This document shows positions 1-5,245 of a stretch of 5,245 nucleotides of DNA, piece after piece (position 1 is the first letter of the stretch; every line of letters starts with the position of its first letter). The notes beneath the pieces are model-generated. The model was not told the DNA's origin and made no database searches. It worked only from the letters and a program-made list of their open reading frames with translations. The stretch covers positions 1 to 5,245 of the forward strand of contig JALSIO010000134.1 in the NCBI GenBank assembly GCA_026989995.1. The letters run 5' to 3'. Source of the stretch: Myxococcales bacterium (lineage in GTDB: Bacteria; Myxococcota_A; UBA9160; JALSIO01). The position numbers and the translations under genes were made by a program.

Positions 1-1
1 C

Positions 2-469
2 GTCGGCGGCGGCCACCCGGGCTACCTCGTGCGCACCGACCCGGACCCGAACAACCCGGAGGCACCCCGGATCACGGCCCAGCAGGATCCCTGGCACTAT
101 ACGCTCGCGCGGATGGTGGATGCCTGTACCGCGAACGGCATCTACCCCTACTACGGCCCCTTCGGCGACATCAAGGACACCCTGGCCTGCGAGGACCAGT
201 TCCGGGCGGCCTTCCTCCTCGGCTGCGTCGGCGCCTGGACGCTGCACCCGGCCCAGATCGAGATCGCGCGGAAGGTGTTCAGCCCGCCGGTCGAGGAGGT
301 TCTCTGGGCGAAGCGCGTGGTGGCGGAGATGGGCGACGGCACCGGCTGCGTCATGATCGACGGCAAGATGCAGGACGACGCGACGGTGAAGCAGTGCCGG
401 GTGATGCTCGACTACGCGCGGGCGCTCGCCGAGAAGGACCCGGAGCTCAAGGAGGCGTACGGCTTCTGA
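2..469 (+). CDS. CoA-ester lyase, malyl-CoA/beta-methylmalyl-CoA lyase type (HpcH/HpaI-CitE superfamily), 3' part only
   Basis: The reading frame is open from base 2 and ends at TGA 467-469, giving 155 residues of a protein whose start lies left of the window. Family members are usually about 310-350 residues, so roughly the N-terminal half is missing, including the metal- and CoA-binding part of the TIM barrel. What is visible is typical of the C-terminal half of malyl-CoA lyases: a [15 protein letters not shown] stretch, [21 protein letters not shown] (about residues 52-56 of the fragment), [17 protein letters not shown], and a [13 protein letters not shown] segment near the C-terminal lid that contributes an acidic residue to the active site. 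These enzymes reversibly cleave malyl-CoA or beta-methylmalyl-CoA to glyoxylate plus acetyl-CoA or propionyl-CoA in the cytoplasm. Superfamily membership is secure; substrate could also be citramalyl-CoA or a related CoA ester. The internal GTG at 29 lies inside the conserved domain and is not a real start. Confidence 0.88.
   Translation, partial: VGGGHPGYLVRTDPDPNNPEAPRITAQQDPWHYTLARMVDACTANGIYPYYGPFGDIKDTLACEDQFRAAFLLGCVGAWTLHPAQIEIARKVFSPPVEEVLWAKRVVAEMGDGTGCVMIDGKMQDDATVKQCRVMLDYARALAEKDPELKEAYGF
449..455 (+). promoter_or_regulatory. Shine-Dalgarno site for the glycosyltransferase-like gene
   Basis: AAGGAGG is a near-perfect anti-16S match. It lies inside the last codons of the upstream lyase gene and 10 bases before an in-frame CTG at 466. 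No comparable purine run precedes the only other candidate start, GTG 394. The site therefore argues for initiation at CTG 466, coupled to termination of the lyase at 469. It could also be a chance product of the Lys-Glu codons AAG-GAG. Confidence 0.5.
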
Positions 470-1617
470 GCCGGAGATCGGCCGGAGCCCGGGACGGATC
501 GCCCGGCCCGCTCCTCGTCTACGAGATCTCGGGCCACGGCTTCGGGCACGCGAGCCGCTCCGCCGCGGTGATTCGCGAGCTCCTCCGGCGGGGTCCGGCC
601 GGGCTGCGGGTGCTCGTCCGCGGCCGCGTCCCCGCGCGCTTCTTCCACGGCCTCGCCCCCCGGGTGGAGTTCCTCCCGGCCGACCTCGAACCGGGGATCG
701 CGCAGCCGAACGGCCTCGACATGGACCTCGAGGCCACCGCCCGCGCGCAGGCCACCTGGCTGGCGGACTTCGCCGCGCGGACCGAGGAGGAGGCCCGGCT
801 CCTCCGGAGCCGCGGCGCCACGGCGGTCCTGGCGGACCTGCCCGCCGTTGCCTTCGCCGCTGCGCGGCGGGCGGGCATCCCGGCCTTCGGCGTGGCGAAC
901 TTCAGCTGGGACTGGATCCTCGAGCCCCTCGCCGAGGCCGCGCCCGTGCTCGGCGAGGCTGCGCGGGTCCACGCCGAGACCGTGGCCACGGCGGAGCGGA
1001 TCCTGCGGCTTCCCTTCGGCGGGGGATTCCGCTCCGCGCCCCGGATCGAGGATGTGCCCCTCGTCGTGCCCGGAGGGCCCGGCGACCCGATCACGACCCG
1101 CCGCCGCCTCGGCCTCCTCGACGAGGAGCGGCCGCTGGTCCTGCTGAGCTTCGGCGGCCTCGGCCCCGGGCCCCTGCGCGTGGACGAGCCCGGTGCCCTC
1201 GAGCCCTACCACCTGCTGGGCCCCGGTCCGGCCCCACGCGGTCTCGAGGAGCGCTACACGCGGCTGCCCGCCCCGGGGGCGGCGGCCCTCCCCCACAGCC
1301 ACGTCGTCCGCATCGCCGACGTCCTGGTGGGAAAGACGGGCTACAGCACCTGCGCCGAGGCCCTGGCACTCGGAACACGCGTGCTCTTCGCCGAGCGCCC
1401 GGGCTTTCGGGAGTCCCCGGTGCTCGCCGAGGCGCTGCTCCGGCACGGCTGCGCCCGGCCCCTGGACCGGAAGGCGCTCGAGCGCGGCCGGCTCGCCGGC
1501 CCCCTGGCCGAGCTCCTCGCCCGGCCGGTACCGCCGCCCGGCATCCCCACCGACGGCGCGCGGGTGGTGGCCGAGCGGGTGCTCCGCGCCCTCGGGATCG
1601 AGCCACGCGGGCGCTAG
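466..1617 (+). CDS. GT-B-fold glycosyltransferase-like protein (MurG/GT28-like, related to the N-terminal domain of plant L-arabinokinase)
   Basis: The protein is about 383 residues from the proposed CTG start. A longer 407-residue version from GTG 394 would add 24 Arg/Gly/Ala-rich residues that read as an out-of-frame shadow of the lyase gene. The conserved part begins with [16 protein letters not shown] (about residues 16-31), a nucleotide-sugar-transferase N-terminal motif. It continues with [18 protein letters not shown] and ANFSWDWI (144-151), then a second Rossmann lobe opening at [10 protein letters not shown] (224-233). The donor-site loop is [17 protein letters not shown] (284-300), followed by RPGFRE. 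I recall the same motif order in the GT-like domain of plant L-arabinokinases; no GHMP-kinase domain is present here. No signal peptide or membrane segment is visible, so it is probably cytoplasmic. Donor and acceptor are unknown. It probably shares a transcript with the lyase, though no metabolic link is evident. The fold call is fairly sure, the activity is not, and the exact start is uncertain. Confidence 0.75.
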   Translation: MSRRSAGARDGSPGPLLVYEISGHGFGHASRSAAVIRELLRRGPAGLRVLVRGRVPARFFHGLAPRVEFLPADLEPGIAQPNGLDMDLEATARAQATWLADFAARTEEEARLLRSRGATAVLADLPAVAFAAARRAGIPAFGVANFSWDWILEPLAEAAPVLGEAARVHAETVATAERILRLPFGGGFRSAPRIEDVPLVVPGGPGDPITTRRRLGLLDEERPLVLLSFGGLGPGPLRVDEPGALEPYHLLGPGPAPRGLEERYTRLPAPGAAALPHSHVVRIADVLVGKTGYSTCAEALALGTRVLFAERPGFRESPVLAEALLRHGCARPLDRKALERGRLAGPLAELLARPVPPPGIPTDGARVVAERVLRALGIEPRGR

Positions 1618-1620
1618 CGC
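1611..1620. other. Shared CTAG stop codons inside a 10-base palindrome
   Basis: GCGCTAGCGC is a perfect inverted repeat at the junction of two convergent genes. The TAG of the glycosyltransferase-like gene (1615-1617, + strand) and the TAG of nadA (1616-1614, - strand) share CTAG at 1614-1617, so the coding regions overlap by four bases. No terminator hairpin with a T tract fits at the junction. Transcripts from each side must run into the opposite gene or end by another mechanism such as Rho. Confidence 0.9.
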
Positions 1621-2573
1621 GAGAGCTCGAGCATGCGCTCGATCGGCACCGCCGCCCGGGCGCGGATCTCCTCCGGTACGGTCACCTGCGGCTCGAGATC
1701 CCGGAGACAGCGATGGAGCTTCTCGAGGGTATTGAGCCGCATGTAGGGGCAGCGGTTGCAGGCGCAGCTCTCGTCCATCCCCGGCGCCTGGAGCAGCACC
1801 TTTTCCGGGACGCGCCTTCCGATCTCGTGGAAGACGCCGTCCTCGGTCGCGATGATCAGCGTCTTCGCCGGGGAGGCGACGGCGCGCTCGATGATCCGGG
1901 TCGTGGAACCGATGAAGTCGGCCTGGTCGAGTACCGCCTCCTCGCACTCCGGGTGGGCGAGCACCTCGGCGTCCGGATGCCGGATCCGGAGCTCGGCGAG
2001 CCCGCGCGCGCTGAACTGCTCGTGGACCACGCAGGATCCCGGCCAGACGATGAGATCCTCCCGGCCCGACTCCCGCGCCACGTAGCGGGCGAGGTGGCGA
2101 TCGGGGGCGAAGATGAGGGGCTGCCCGTCGAAGACCCGCACCATCTGCACCGCGTTGCTGGAGGTGCAGATGAGGTCGCTCATCGCCTTCACCTCCGCGG
2201 AGCAGTTGATGTAGGAGAGCACCCGGGCACCCGCATGGGACTCCACGAACTCGCGAAAGGCGTCGGCCGGGCAGCCGTCGGCAAGCGAGCAGCCGGCGTC
2301 GAGGTCGGGGACGACCACCGGCTTGTCGGGGTTCAGGATCTTGGCGGTCTCGGCCATGAAGTGGACACCGCAGAAGACGATCACGTCGGCGTCCACCCGC
2401 TGGGCGGCCCGGGCGAGGGCGAGCGAATCCCCCACCACGTCGGCGAGGTCCTGGACCTCGGACTCCTGGTAGTAGTGCGCGAGCAGCACCGCGCGGCGTT
2501 CGCGCTTGAGGGCGAGGATCGCCTCCTCGAGCTCGCCCGCCGGGGGGGACGGAAGGGCGGCTTCGGCTGCCAT
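1614..2573 (-). CDS. nadA: Quinolinate synthase NadA
   Basis: This 319-residue protein is the [4Fe-4S] enzyme that condenses iminoaspartate with dihydroxyacetone phosphate to form quinolinate in de novo NAD synthesis. Family motifs run in order: LLAHYYQ (30-36), GDSLALA (48-54), GVHFMAETAKILNPDK (69-84), DAGCSLADGCP (92-102), YINCSAEVKA (121-130), CTSSNA (136-141), WPGSCVVHEQF (177-187), HPEC (207-210), and CACNRCPYMRLNTLEKL (270-286). Likely cluster ligands are C95, C181 and C275. Extra cysteines at 270 and 272 give a CxCxxC arrangement close to the CxxCxxC of longer NadA forms. H33, S50, Y121, N123, H207 and E209 sit at expected substrate-binding positions. ATG 2573 is the only sensible start; no Shine-Dalgarno precedes it, but a TACCCT box lies six bases upstream, suggesting a leaderless mRNA. 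nadB and nadC are not in the window. Its stop overlaps the convergent gene. Confidence 0.96.
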   Translation of the reverse strand: MAAEAALPSPPAGELEEAILALKRERRAVLLAHYYQESEVQDLADVVGDSLALARAAQRVDADVIVFCGVHFMAETAKILNPDKPVVVPDLDAGCSLADGCPADAFREFVESHAGARVLSYINCSAEVKAMSDLICTSSNAVQMVRVFDGQPLIFAPDRHLARYVARESGREDLIVWPGSCVVHEQFSARGLAELRIRHPDAEVLAHPECEEAVLDQADFIGSTTRIIERAVASPAKTLIIATEDGVFHEIGRRVPEKVLLQAPGMDESCACNRCPYMRLNTLEKLHRCLRDLEPQVTVPEEIRARAAVPIERMLELSR

Positions 2574-2579
2574 GGGTGA

Positions 2580-2588
2580 AGGGTAGCA
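2580..2588 (-). promoter_or_regulatory. Candidate extended -10 promoter of nadA (leaderless)
   Basis: Read on the minus strand the element is TGCTACCCT. It fits an extended -10 (TGn followed by TAnnnT) and ends six bases before the nadA ATG. With usual -10 to start-site spacing, transcription would begin at or next to the A of ATG, which agrees with the lack of any ribosome binding site there. No good -35 hexamer is visible at 17 bases upstream. In a GC-rich gap this AT-containing hexamer stands out, but it is still a short degenerate motif. Confidence 0.4.
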
Positions 2589-2684
2589 GGGGGCCGCCGG
2601 AAGGGCGCGGGAGCGGATCCCCGCCGCCGGGACGACGGAAACGCCGCCCCCCGCAGGCGATGGGCCGAGCCGAACGGGCGCACG

Positions 2685-2699
2685 GGGGCCGGGAGCCCC
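2685..2699 (-). terminator. Weak GC hairpin after the VOC gene
   Basis: GGGGC and GCCCC form a five-base-pair stem around a five-base loop, beginning two bases after the VOC stop codon. There is no run of T after it on the minus strand, so it is not a standard intrinsic terminator. It could slow polymerase or protect the mRNA 3' end, or be chance in such GC-rich DNA. The rest of the 127-base gap up to nadA shows no other convincing structure apart from the nadA promoter candidate. Confidence 0.2.
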
Positions 2700-2700
2700 G

Positions 2701-3717
2701 TCAGTCCTCCGCGGGGCCGGCCCCGTCCCTTCGATCGGGCCCGATCAGGAGCGTGGGAACACCGCAGGTTCGGGAGCGCACCGTCGCCACGCGGGTTCCC
2801 GGCTTGCGCCCGCGTCGGACCGGATCCACCCGGAACCCGGCCCGGTGCAGCCGCTCCCGGGCCGCGTCCACGTCGGCCACGCGCCACGCGAGGCCGAAGA
2901 AGGTGTCGCGGTCCATCGCGGGCCCCGATTCCGAACCCGCTTCGCGGCCTGTCCCCGAAGACGGGTCCGGCTCCCGCGCCGACCCGCCCCCCGGCTGCGG
3001 GCCGGGAGCCGGCATGGACGACGCGGCCGGAGCGGCCCCCACCAACTCCAGGGTCACCCCTCCCACCCGGAAGAAGAGCATGCGCAGCCCGAGCTCGGGA
3101 AAGCTCCGGTCGAGGGCCAGACGAAGCCCGAGGGCGTCTGCGAACAGGAGCCGGGACGCCTCGAGGTCGGCACTTCGGACCACCACGTGGTCCAGCCCCG
3201 AGACACATGCCTCTGCTGCACCCCGGGCCGCCGCCTCGGGCAGGAGCTCCGGCGGGGAGAGGTGCTCGATGGCGAGCAGCGGAAGGCCCCGGGTCTGCGG
3301 AACGGGCAAGAGGGTGCTGCGCCATCGGCGGAAGGCGCCGCTCTCCTCGTCGCGGCCGAGGCCGGCGGCGGGCTCCGGCGCGGGAAGGCCCCGGCCGTGC
3401 AGCACCGGAACCACGCGGTCGAGGGACGCCGCGCGCAGGGCGAGGGCGGCGAGCCCCGGACCCCGCTCGGCGAGCCGCTCCTCGACGAAGCGTGCGCCCG
3501 GCCCGCGCCCGGCGGCCGCGAGCAGCTCCAGGTAGTGGCCGCCGGTGCGAAAGAGGACGTTCCGGGTCCCGAGGCCGGGGTGGAGGCCCTCGAAGGAGGG
3601 CGCCCGCCCGAGCAGGAGCGCGGTGTCGCGCCGGGCCGCGGCGAGGTCGTCCACCACGACCACCACGTGGTCGATGGCCTCGAAGAGCACGGGGCGGGGC
3701 TCGGCGGGGGACGCCAT
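2701..3717 (-). CDS. Tandem VOC (glyoxalase-like) domain protein
   Basis: The protein has 338 residues and two vicinal-oxygen-chelate units. Unit one begins AIDHVVVVVDDL (14-25), has YLELL with E64, then GLAALALRAASLDRVV (88-103) and a GLPLLAIEHL strand (144-153); it resembles the Glyoxalase_3-like family. Unit two begins GLDHVVVRSADL (174-185), has VTLELVG with E224, then FFGLAWRVADVDAARERLHRAGF (273-295) and PTLLIG (321-326). Candidate metal ligands are H17, E64, H177 and E224, so metal binding is plausible in both units. Residues about 228-270 form a Pro/Gly/Ser-rich, probably disordered insert inside unit two. VOC proteins include glyoxalases, ring-cleaving dioxygenases and antibiotic-binding proteins; the substrate cannot be told here. 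The ATG at 3717 overlaps the kinase stop (TGATG), a sign of translational coupling, and no strong ribosome binding site precedes it. The frame stays open far upstream through the kinase gene, but that extension is a GC-driven artefact. Confidence 0.85.
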   Translation of the reverse strand: MASPAEPRPVLFEAIDHVVVVVDDLAAARRDTALLLGRAPSFEGLHPGLGTRNVLFRTGGHYLELLAAAGRGPGARFVEERLAERGPGLAALALRAASLDRVVPVLHGRGLPAPEPAAGLGRDEESGAFRRWRSTLLPVPQTRGLPLLAIEHLSPPELLPEAAARGAAEACVSGLDHVVVRSADLEASRLLFADALGLRLALDRSFPELGLRMLFFRVGGVTLELVGAAPAASSMPAPGPQPGGGSAREPDPSSGTGREAGSESGPAMDRDTFFGLAWRVADVDAARERLHRAGFRVDPVRRGRKPGTRVATVRSRTCGVPTLLIGPDRRDGAGPAED

Positions 3718-4763
3718 CACAGGTCGAAGAAGTAGTCCCTGCGCGTCAGCTCCTGCGCCTCCTGCGCCTCCGCCGGCCCGACCTCCCGAACCGGTTCGAG
3801 GTCCTCTCCGGCCCGCATGCGCGCCACCTGCTCTTCGAGATCCCGGGTCTCCTTCTCCCAGTATTCCGGGGTCCCGAAGTGGGGATAGGCCGCGGGAAAG
3901 GCGGGGTCGTCCCGGCGGCTGGCGATCCAGCCCGCGTAGCGGATGAAGCGCAGGCTCCGAAGCGGCTCCACGAGCGCGAGCCAGCGCTCGTCGAAGTCGC
4001 GGAACTCGCGGTAGGCGGCGATCAGCCGCTGCCGGCGGCCGCGGTCCTCCGGCTCCCGGCCGGGCAGGAGCATCCACACGTCCTGCACCGCCGGACCGCG
4101 CAGGAAGTCGTCGAAATCCAGGAAGAAGAAGCCCTCGTACCCCTTGAGGAGGTTTCCGAGGTGGCAGTCCCCGTGGATCCGGTGGAAGGGCACGCCCTCT
4201 CGGCGTGCCTCGTAGATCTCCACCACCGCCTCCGCGGCCCGCCGGTAGCGCGACTCCACCGACGGGGGGAGGAACCGGTGCTCGACCAGGAAGGAGAGCG
4301 GAGCGAGGCCGTAGTGCTCGCCGGTGAGCTCGGGGCGGTGGGGGGCGTCGCGCACGGCGCCTGTGTTGTGGATGCGGGCGAGCAGCCGGCCGAGCACCGG
4401 AAGCTCCTCCGCACCGAGCTCGTCGGGGGAGCGGCCGCCCACGCGGGGCCACACGGCGTAGAAGATCCCGTCCATCTCGAAGAGGGTCTGACCCGCCTCG
4501 AAGCGCAGCGGCGCGCAGACCGGAATCTCGGCCTCCTCGCGCAGCTCGAGCAGGAAGCGGTGCTCCTCGAGGATCGCCTCGCGGCTCCAACGGCCCGGCC
4601 GGTAGAACTTCACCACCACGTGTCGGCCCTCCTCGAGCCGGAGGTCGAAGACGCGGTTCTCGAGGCAGGTGAGCGCCGTCACGTGCCCCGTGGGCTCGAG
4701 GCCGAGGCGCTCCACCGCCGAGAGGAGGAAGTCGGGCGTGAGCGCCGAGAAGCGCGAGGACAA
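3717..4763 (-). CDS. srkA: SrkA/YihE-type stress response serine/threonine protein kinase
   Basis: This 348-residue protein aligns by eye along most of its length with E. coli SrkA (formerly YihE), a kinase of the aminoglycoside phosphotransferase/choline-kinase fold that aids survival under envelope and oxidative stress, linked to Cpx control and to limiting MazEF-type death. Shared motifs are ENRVFDLR (35-42), VVKFYRPGRWSREAILEEH (50-68, ATP-site K52), FYAVWPRVGGR (101-111), LGRLLARIHNTG (124-135), HGDCHLGN (197-204, catalytic D199, N204), LDFDDFLRGPAVQDVWMLLPG (215-235, metal-binding D216), AYREFRDFD, EPLRSLRFIRYAGWI, DPAFP and PEYWEKET. All catalytic residues seem intact. A roughly 40-residue tail, rich in Glu and Ala and ending DYFFDL, follows the conserved region. 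The start is TTG 4763: the hydrolase TGA lies in the same frame only one codon upstream, and no ATG or GTG occurs before the conserved region. A GGGGGG tract precedes it by seven bases. It is the middle gene of a tight three-gene operon. Confidence 0.93.
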   Translation of the reverse strand: MSSRFSALTPDFLLSAVERLGLEPTGHVTALTCLENRVFDLRLEEGRHVVVKFYRPGRWSREAILEEHRFLLELREEAEIPVCAPLRFEAGQTLFEMDGIFYAVWPRVGGRSPDELGAEELPVLGRLLARIHNTGAVRDAPHRPELTGEHYGLAPLSFLVEHRFLPPSVESRYRRAAEAVVEIYEARREGVPFHRIHGDCHLGNLLKGYEGFFFLDFDDFLRGPAVQDVWMLLPGREPEDRGRRQRLIAAYREFRDFDERWLALVEPLRSLRFIRYAGWIASRRDDPAFPAAYPHFGTPEYWEKETRDLEEQVARMRAGEDLEPVREVGPAEAQEAQELTRRDYFFDL

Positions 4764-4766
4764 CGC

Positions 4767-5245
4767 TCAGCCCCCCACCCGTGCCGCTGCCGCCCCACCA
4801 GCGAGCCCGCGCTCCCGGAGGACATCGCCGATGAGCCGCACCACGGCCGGATGGGCCCGGAAGGTGACGTGCCCCCCCTGGTACCAGACGATCCTCGGCC
4901 GCCCCCAGTGTCGCCAGAGGTCCCGCACCTGATCCGCCGGCACCAGCCGGTCCGCCACCGCGCCGAAGATCGCCCGCCCCTCCCACGGGACCCGTGGCTC
5001 GAGGTCGAGGGGGGAGACCACCCGGAGGAGGCGGCGCGCCCGCTCGAGGTCGAGGCCGCTGGCCTCGATCTCTTGCAGCTCGGCGGGCGCGGCGTGCCGG
5101 CCGAGGAGGCGGGTGACATCGGCGGCGGGAACCCCGGGCATGGCACAGCGCAGCCCCTCCTCGAGGCTGGCGAGCAGCGCCGTGTTGTAGCCGCCGAGGG
5201 AGTAGCCGAGCACCCCCACGGGCACCGCCTCCTCGGCGCGCACCC
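4767..5245 (-). CDS. Alpha/beta hydrolase, C-terminal part only
   Basis: The frame is open to the right edge of the window and ends at TGA 4769-4767, leaving about 158 residues. Full-length relatives are generally larger, so the start and the N-terminal strands lie outside; the GTG at 5243 is probably internal. A complete catalytic triad is visible in the usual order: nucleophile elbow GYSLGG (13-18 of the fragment, S15), an acid in AVADRLVP (D98) after a strand reading GRAIFGA, and H125 in WYQGGHVTF. The segment between (MPGVPAADVTRLL and the helical stretch to about residue 75) looks like a cap or lid. Most likely it is a carboxylesterase or dipeptidyl-peptidase-like hydrolase of unknown substrate. 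It lies three bases upstream of srkA, so it is the first visible gene of that operon. The last 12 residues are Gly/Ala-rich and probably disordered. Confidence 0.85.
   Translation of the reverse strand, partial: VRAEEAVPVGVLGYSLGGYNTALLASLEEGLRCAMPGVPAADVTRLLGRHAAPAELQEIEASGLDLERARRLLRVVSPLDLEPRVPWEGRAIFGAVADRLVPADQVRDLWRHWGRPRIVWYQGGHVTFRAHPAVVRLIGDVLRERGLAGGAAAARVGG
4771..4776 (-). promoter_or_regulatory. Putative ribosome binding site for the TTG start of srkA
   Basis: On the minus strand GGGGGG is followed by seven bases and then TTG 4763. A G-run can pair with the pyrimidine-rich 16S tail, though it is not the canonical AGGAGG. It sits in the last codons of the hydrolase gene (Gly-Gly), so coupling of translation to the upstream gene is likely. 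Confidence 0.3.

Noticed and set aside
412..1947. A 511-codon open frame on the minus strand across the glycosyltransferase-like gene and the nadA 3' end.
   Set aside because: It is antisense to two genes with clear family motifs, is Arg/Gly/Pro-rich without recognisable motifs, and is expected by chance in such GC-rich DNA.
1713..2579. A 288-codon + strand open frame opposite nadA.
   Set aside because: It is the complement of a strongly conserved nadA and shows no protein-family motif of its own.
3181..3192. CACGTG-centred palindrome as a possible operator.
   Set aside because: It lies inside coding sequence, recurs at 3661-3672, and is explained by codons for the conserved DHVV strand of each VOC unit.
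2576..3735. Two long + strand open frames opposite the VOC gene.
   Set aside because: Both are Arg/Ser/Pro- or Gly-rich with no motif; codon bias supports the minus-strand VOC frame.
3718..4986. N-terminal extension of the VOC frame to a 761-residue protein.
   Set aside because: The extension runs through srkA and the hydrolase gene in another frame, is low-complexity Arg/Gly/Ala/Pro sequence, and the VOC fold starts right after ATG 3717.

Overview
The window is a fully coding, very GC-rich stretch (about 70% or more by eye) of a bacterial chromosome. The genes are packed tightly, with overlapping or near-overlapping ends. GTG, TTG and probably CTG starts and strong third-position GC bias all fit a high-GC Gram-negative lineage such as a proteobacterium or a soil or sediment candidate phylum. 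The sequence does not allow a finer placement. There are no tRNA or rRNA genes, mobile elements or CRISPR arrays, and no phage genes.

Layout. On the + strand, the C-terminal half of a CoA-ester lyase (malyl-CoA/beta-methylmalyl-CoA lyase type) enters from the left edge and ends at 469. It is followed, with a 4-base overlap if the proposed CTG start is right, by a GT-B-fold glycosyltransferase-like gene ending at 1617. That gene meets quinolinate synthase nadA (minus strand, 1614-2573) tail to tail, and the two stop codons share the four bases CTAG. A 127-base gap (2574-2700) is the only intergenic space. It holds a candidate promoter for nadA that suggests a leaderless mRNA, and a weak hairpin just after the next operon. 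From the right edge a three-gene minus-strand operon runs leftward: the 3' part of an alpha/beta hydrolase gene (ending at 4767), an SrkA/YihE-type protein kinase (3717-4763), and a two-domain VOC (glyoxalase-fold) protein (2701-3717). These three are separated by 3 bases and then overlap by 1 base, so they are almost certainly co-transcribed.

Functionally, nadA makes the quinolinate precursor of NAD and the lyase belongs to C4/C5 CoA-ester metabolism (glyoxylate, ethylmalonyl-CoA or related routes). The SrkA-like kinase is a stress-survival kinase in enterobacteria, and its coupling to a VOC protein and a hydrolase suggests a small stress or detoxification operon; that is inference. I did not find a clearly new defence or mobile system. 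The points most worth a second look are the probable CTG start of the glycosyltransferase, the shared CTAG stop, the leaderless nadA promoter, and the tandem VOC protein with a disordered insert coupled to SrkA.
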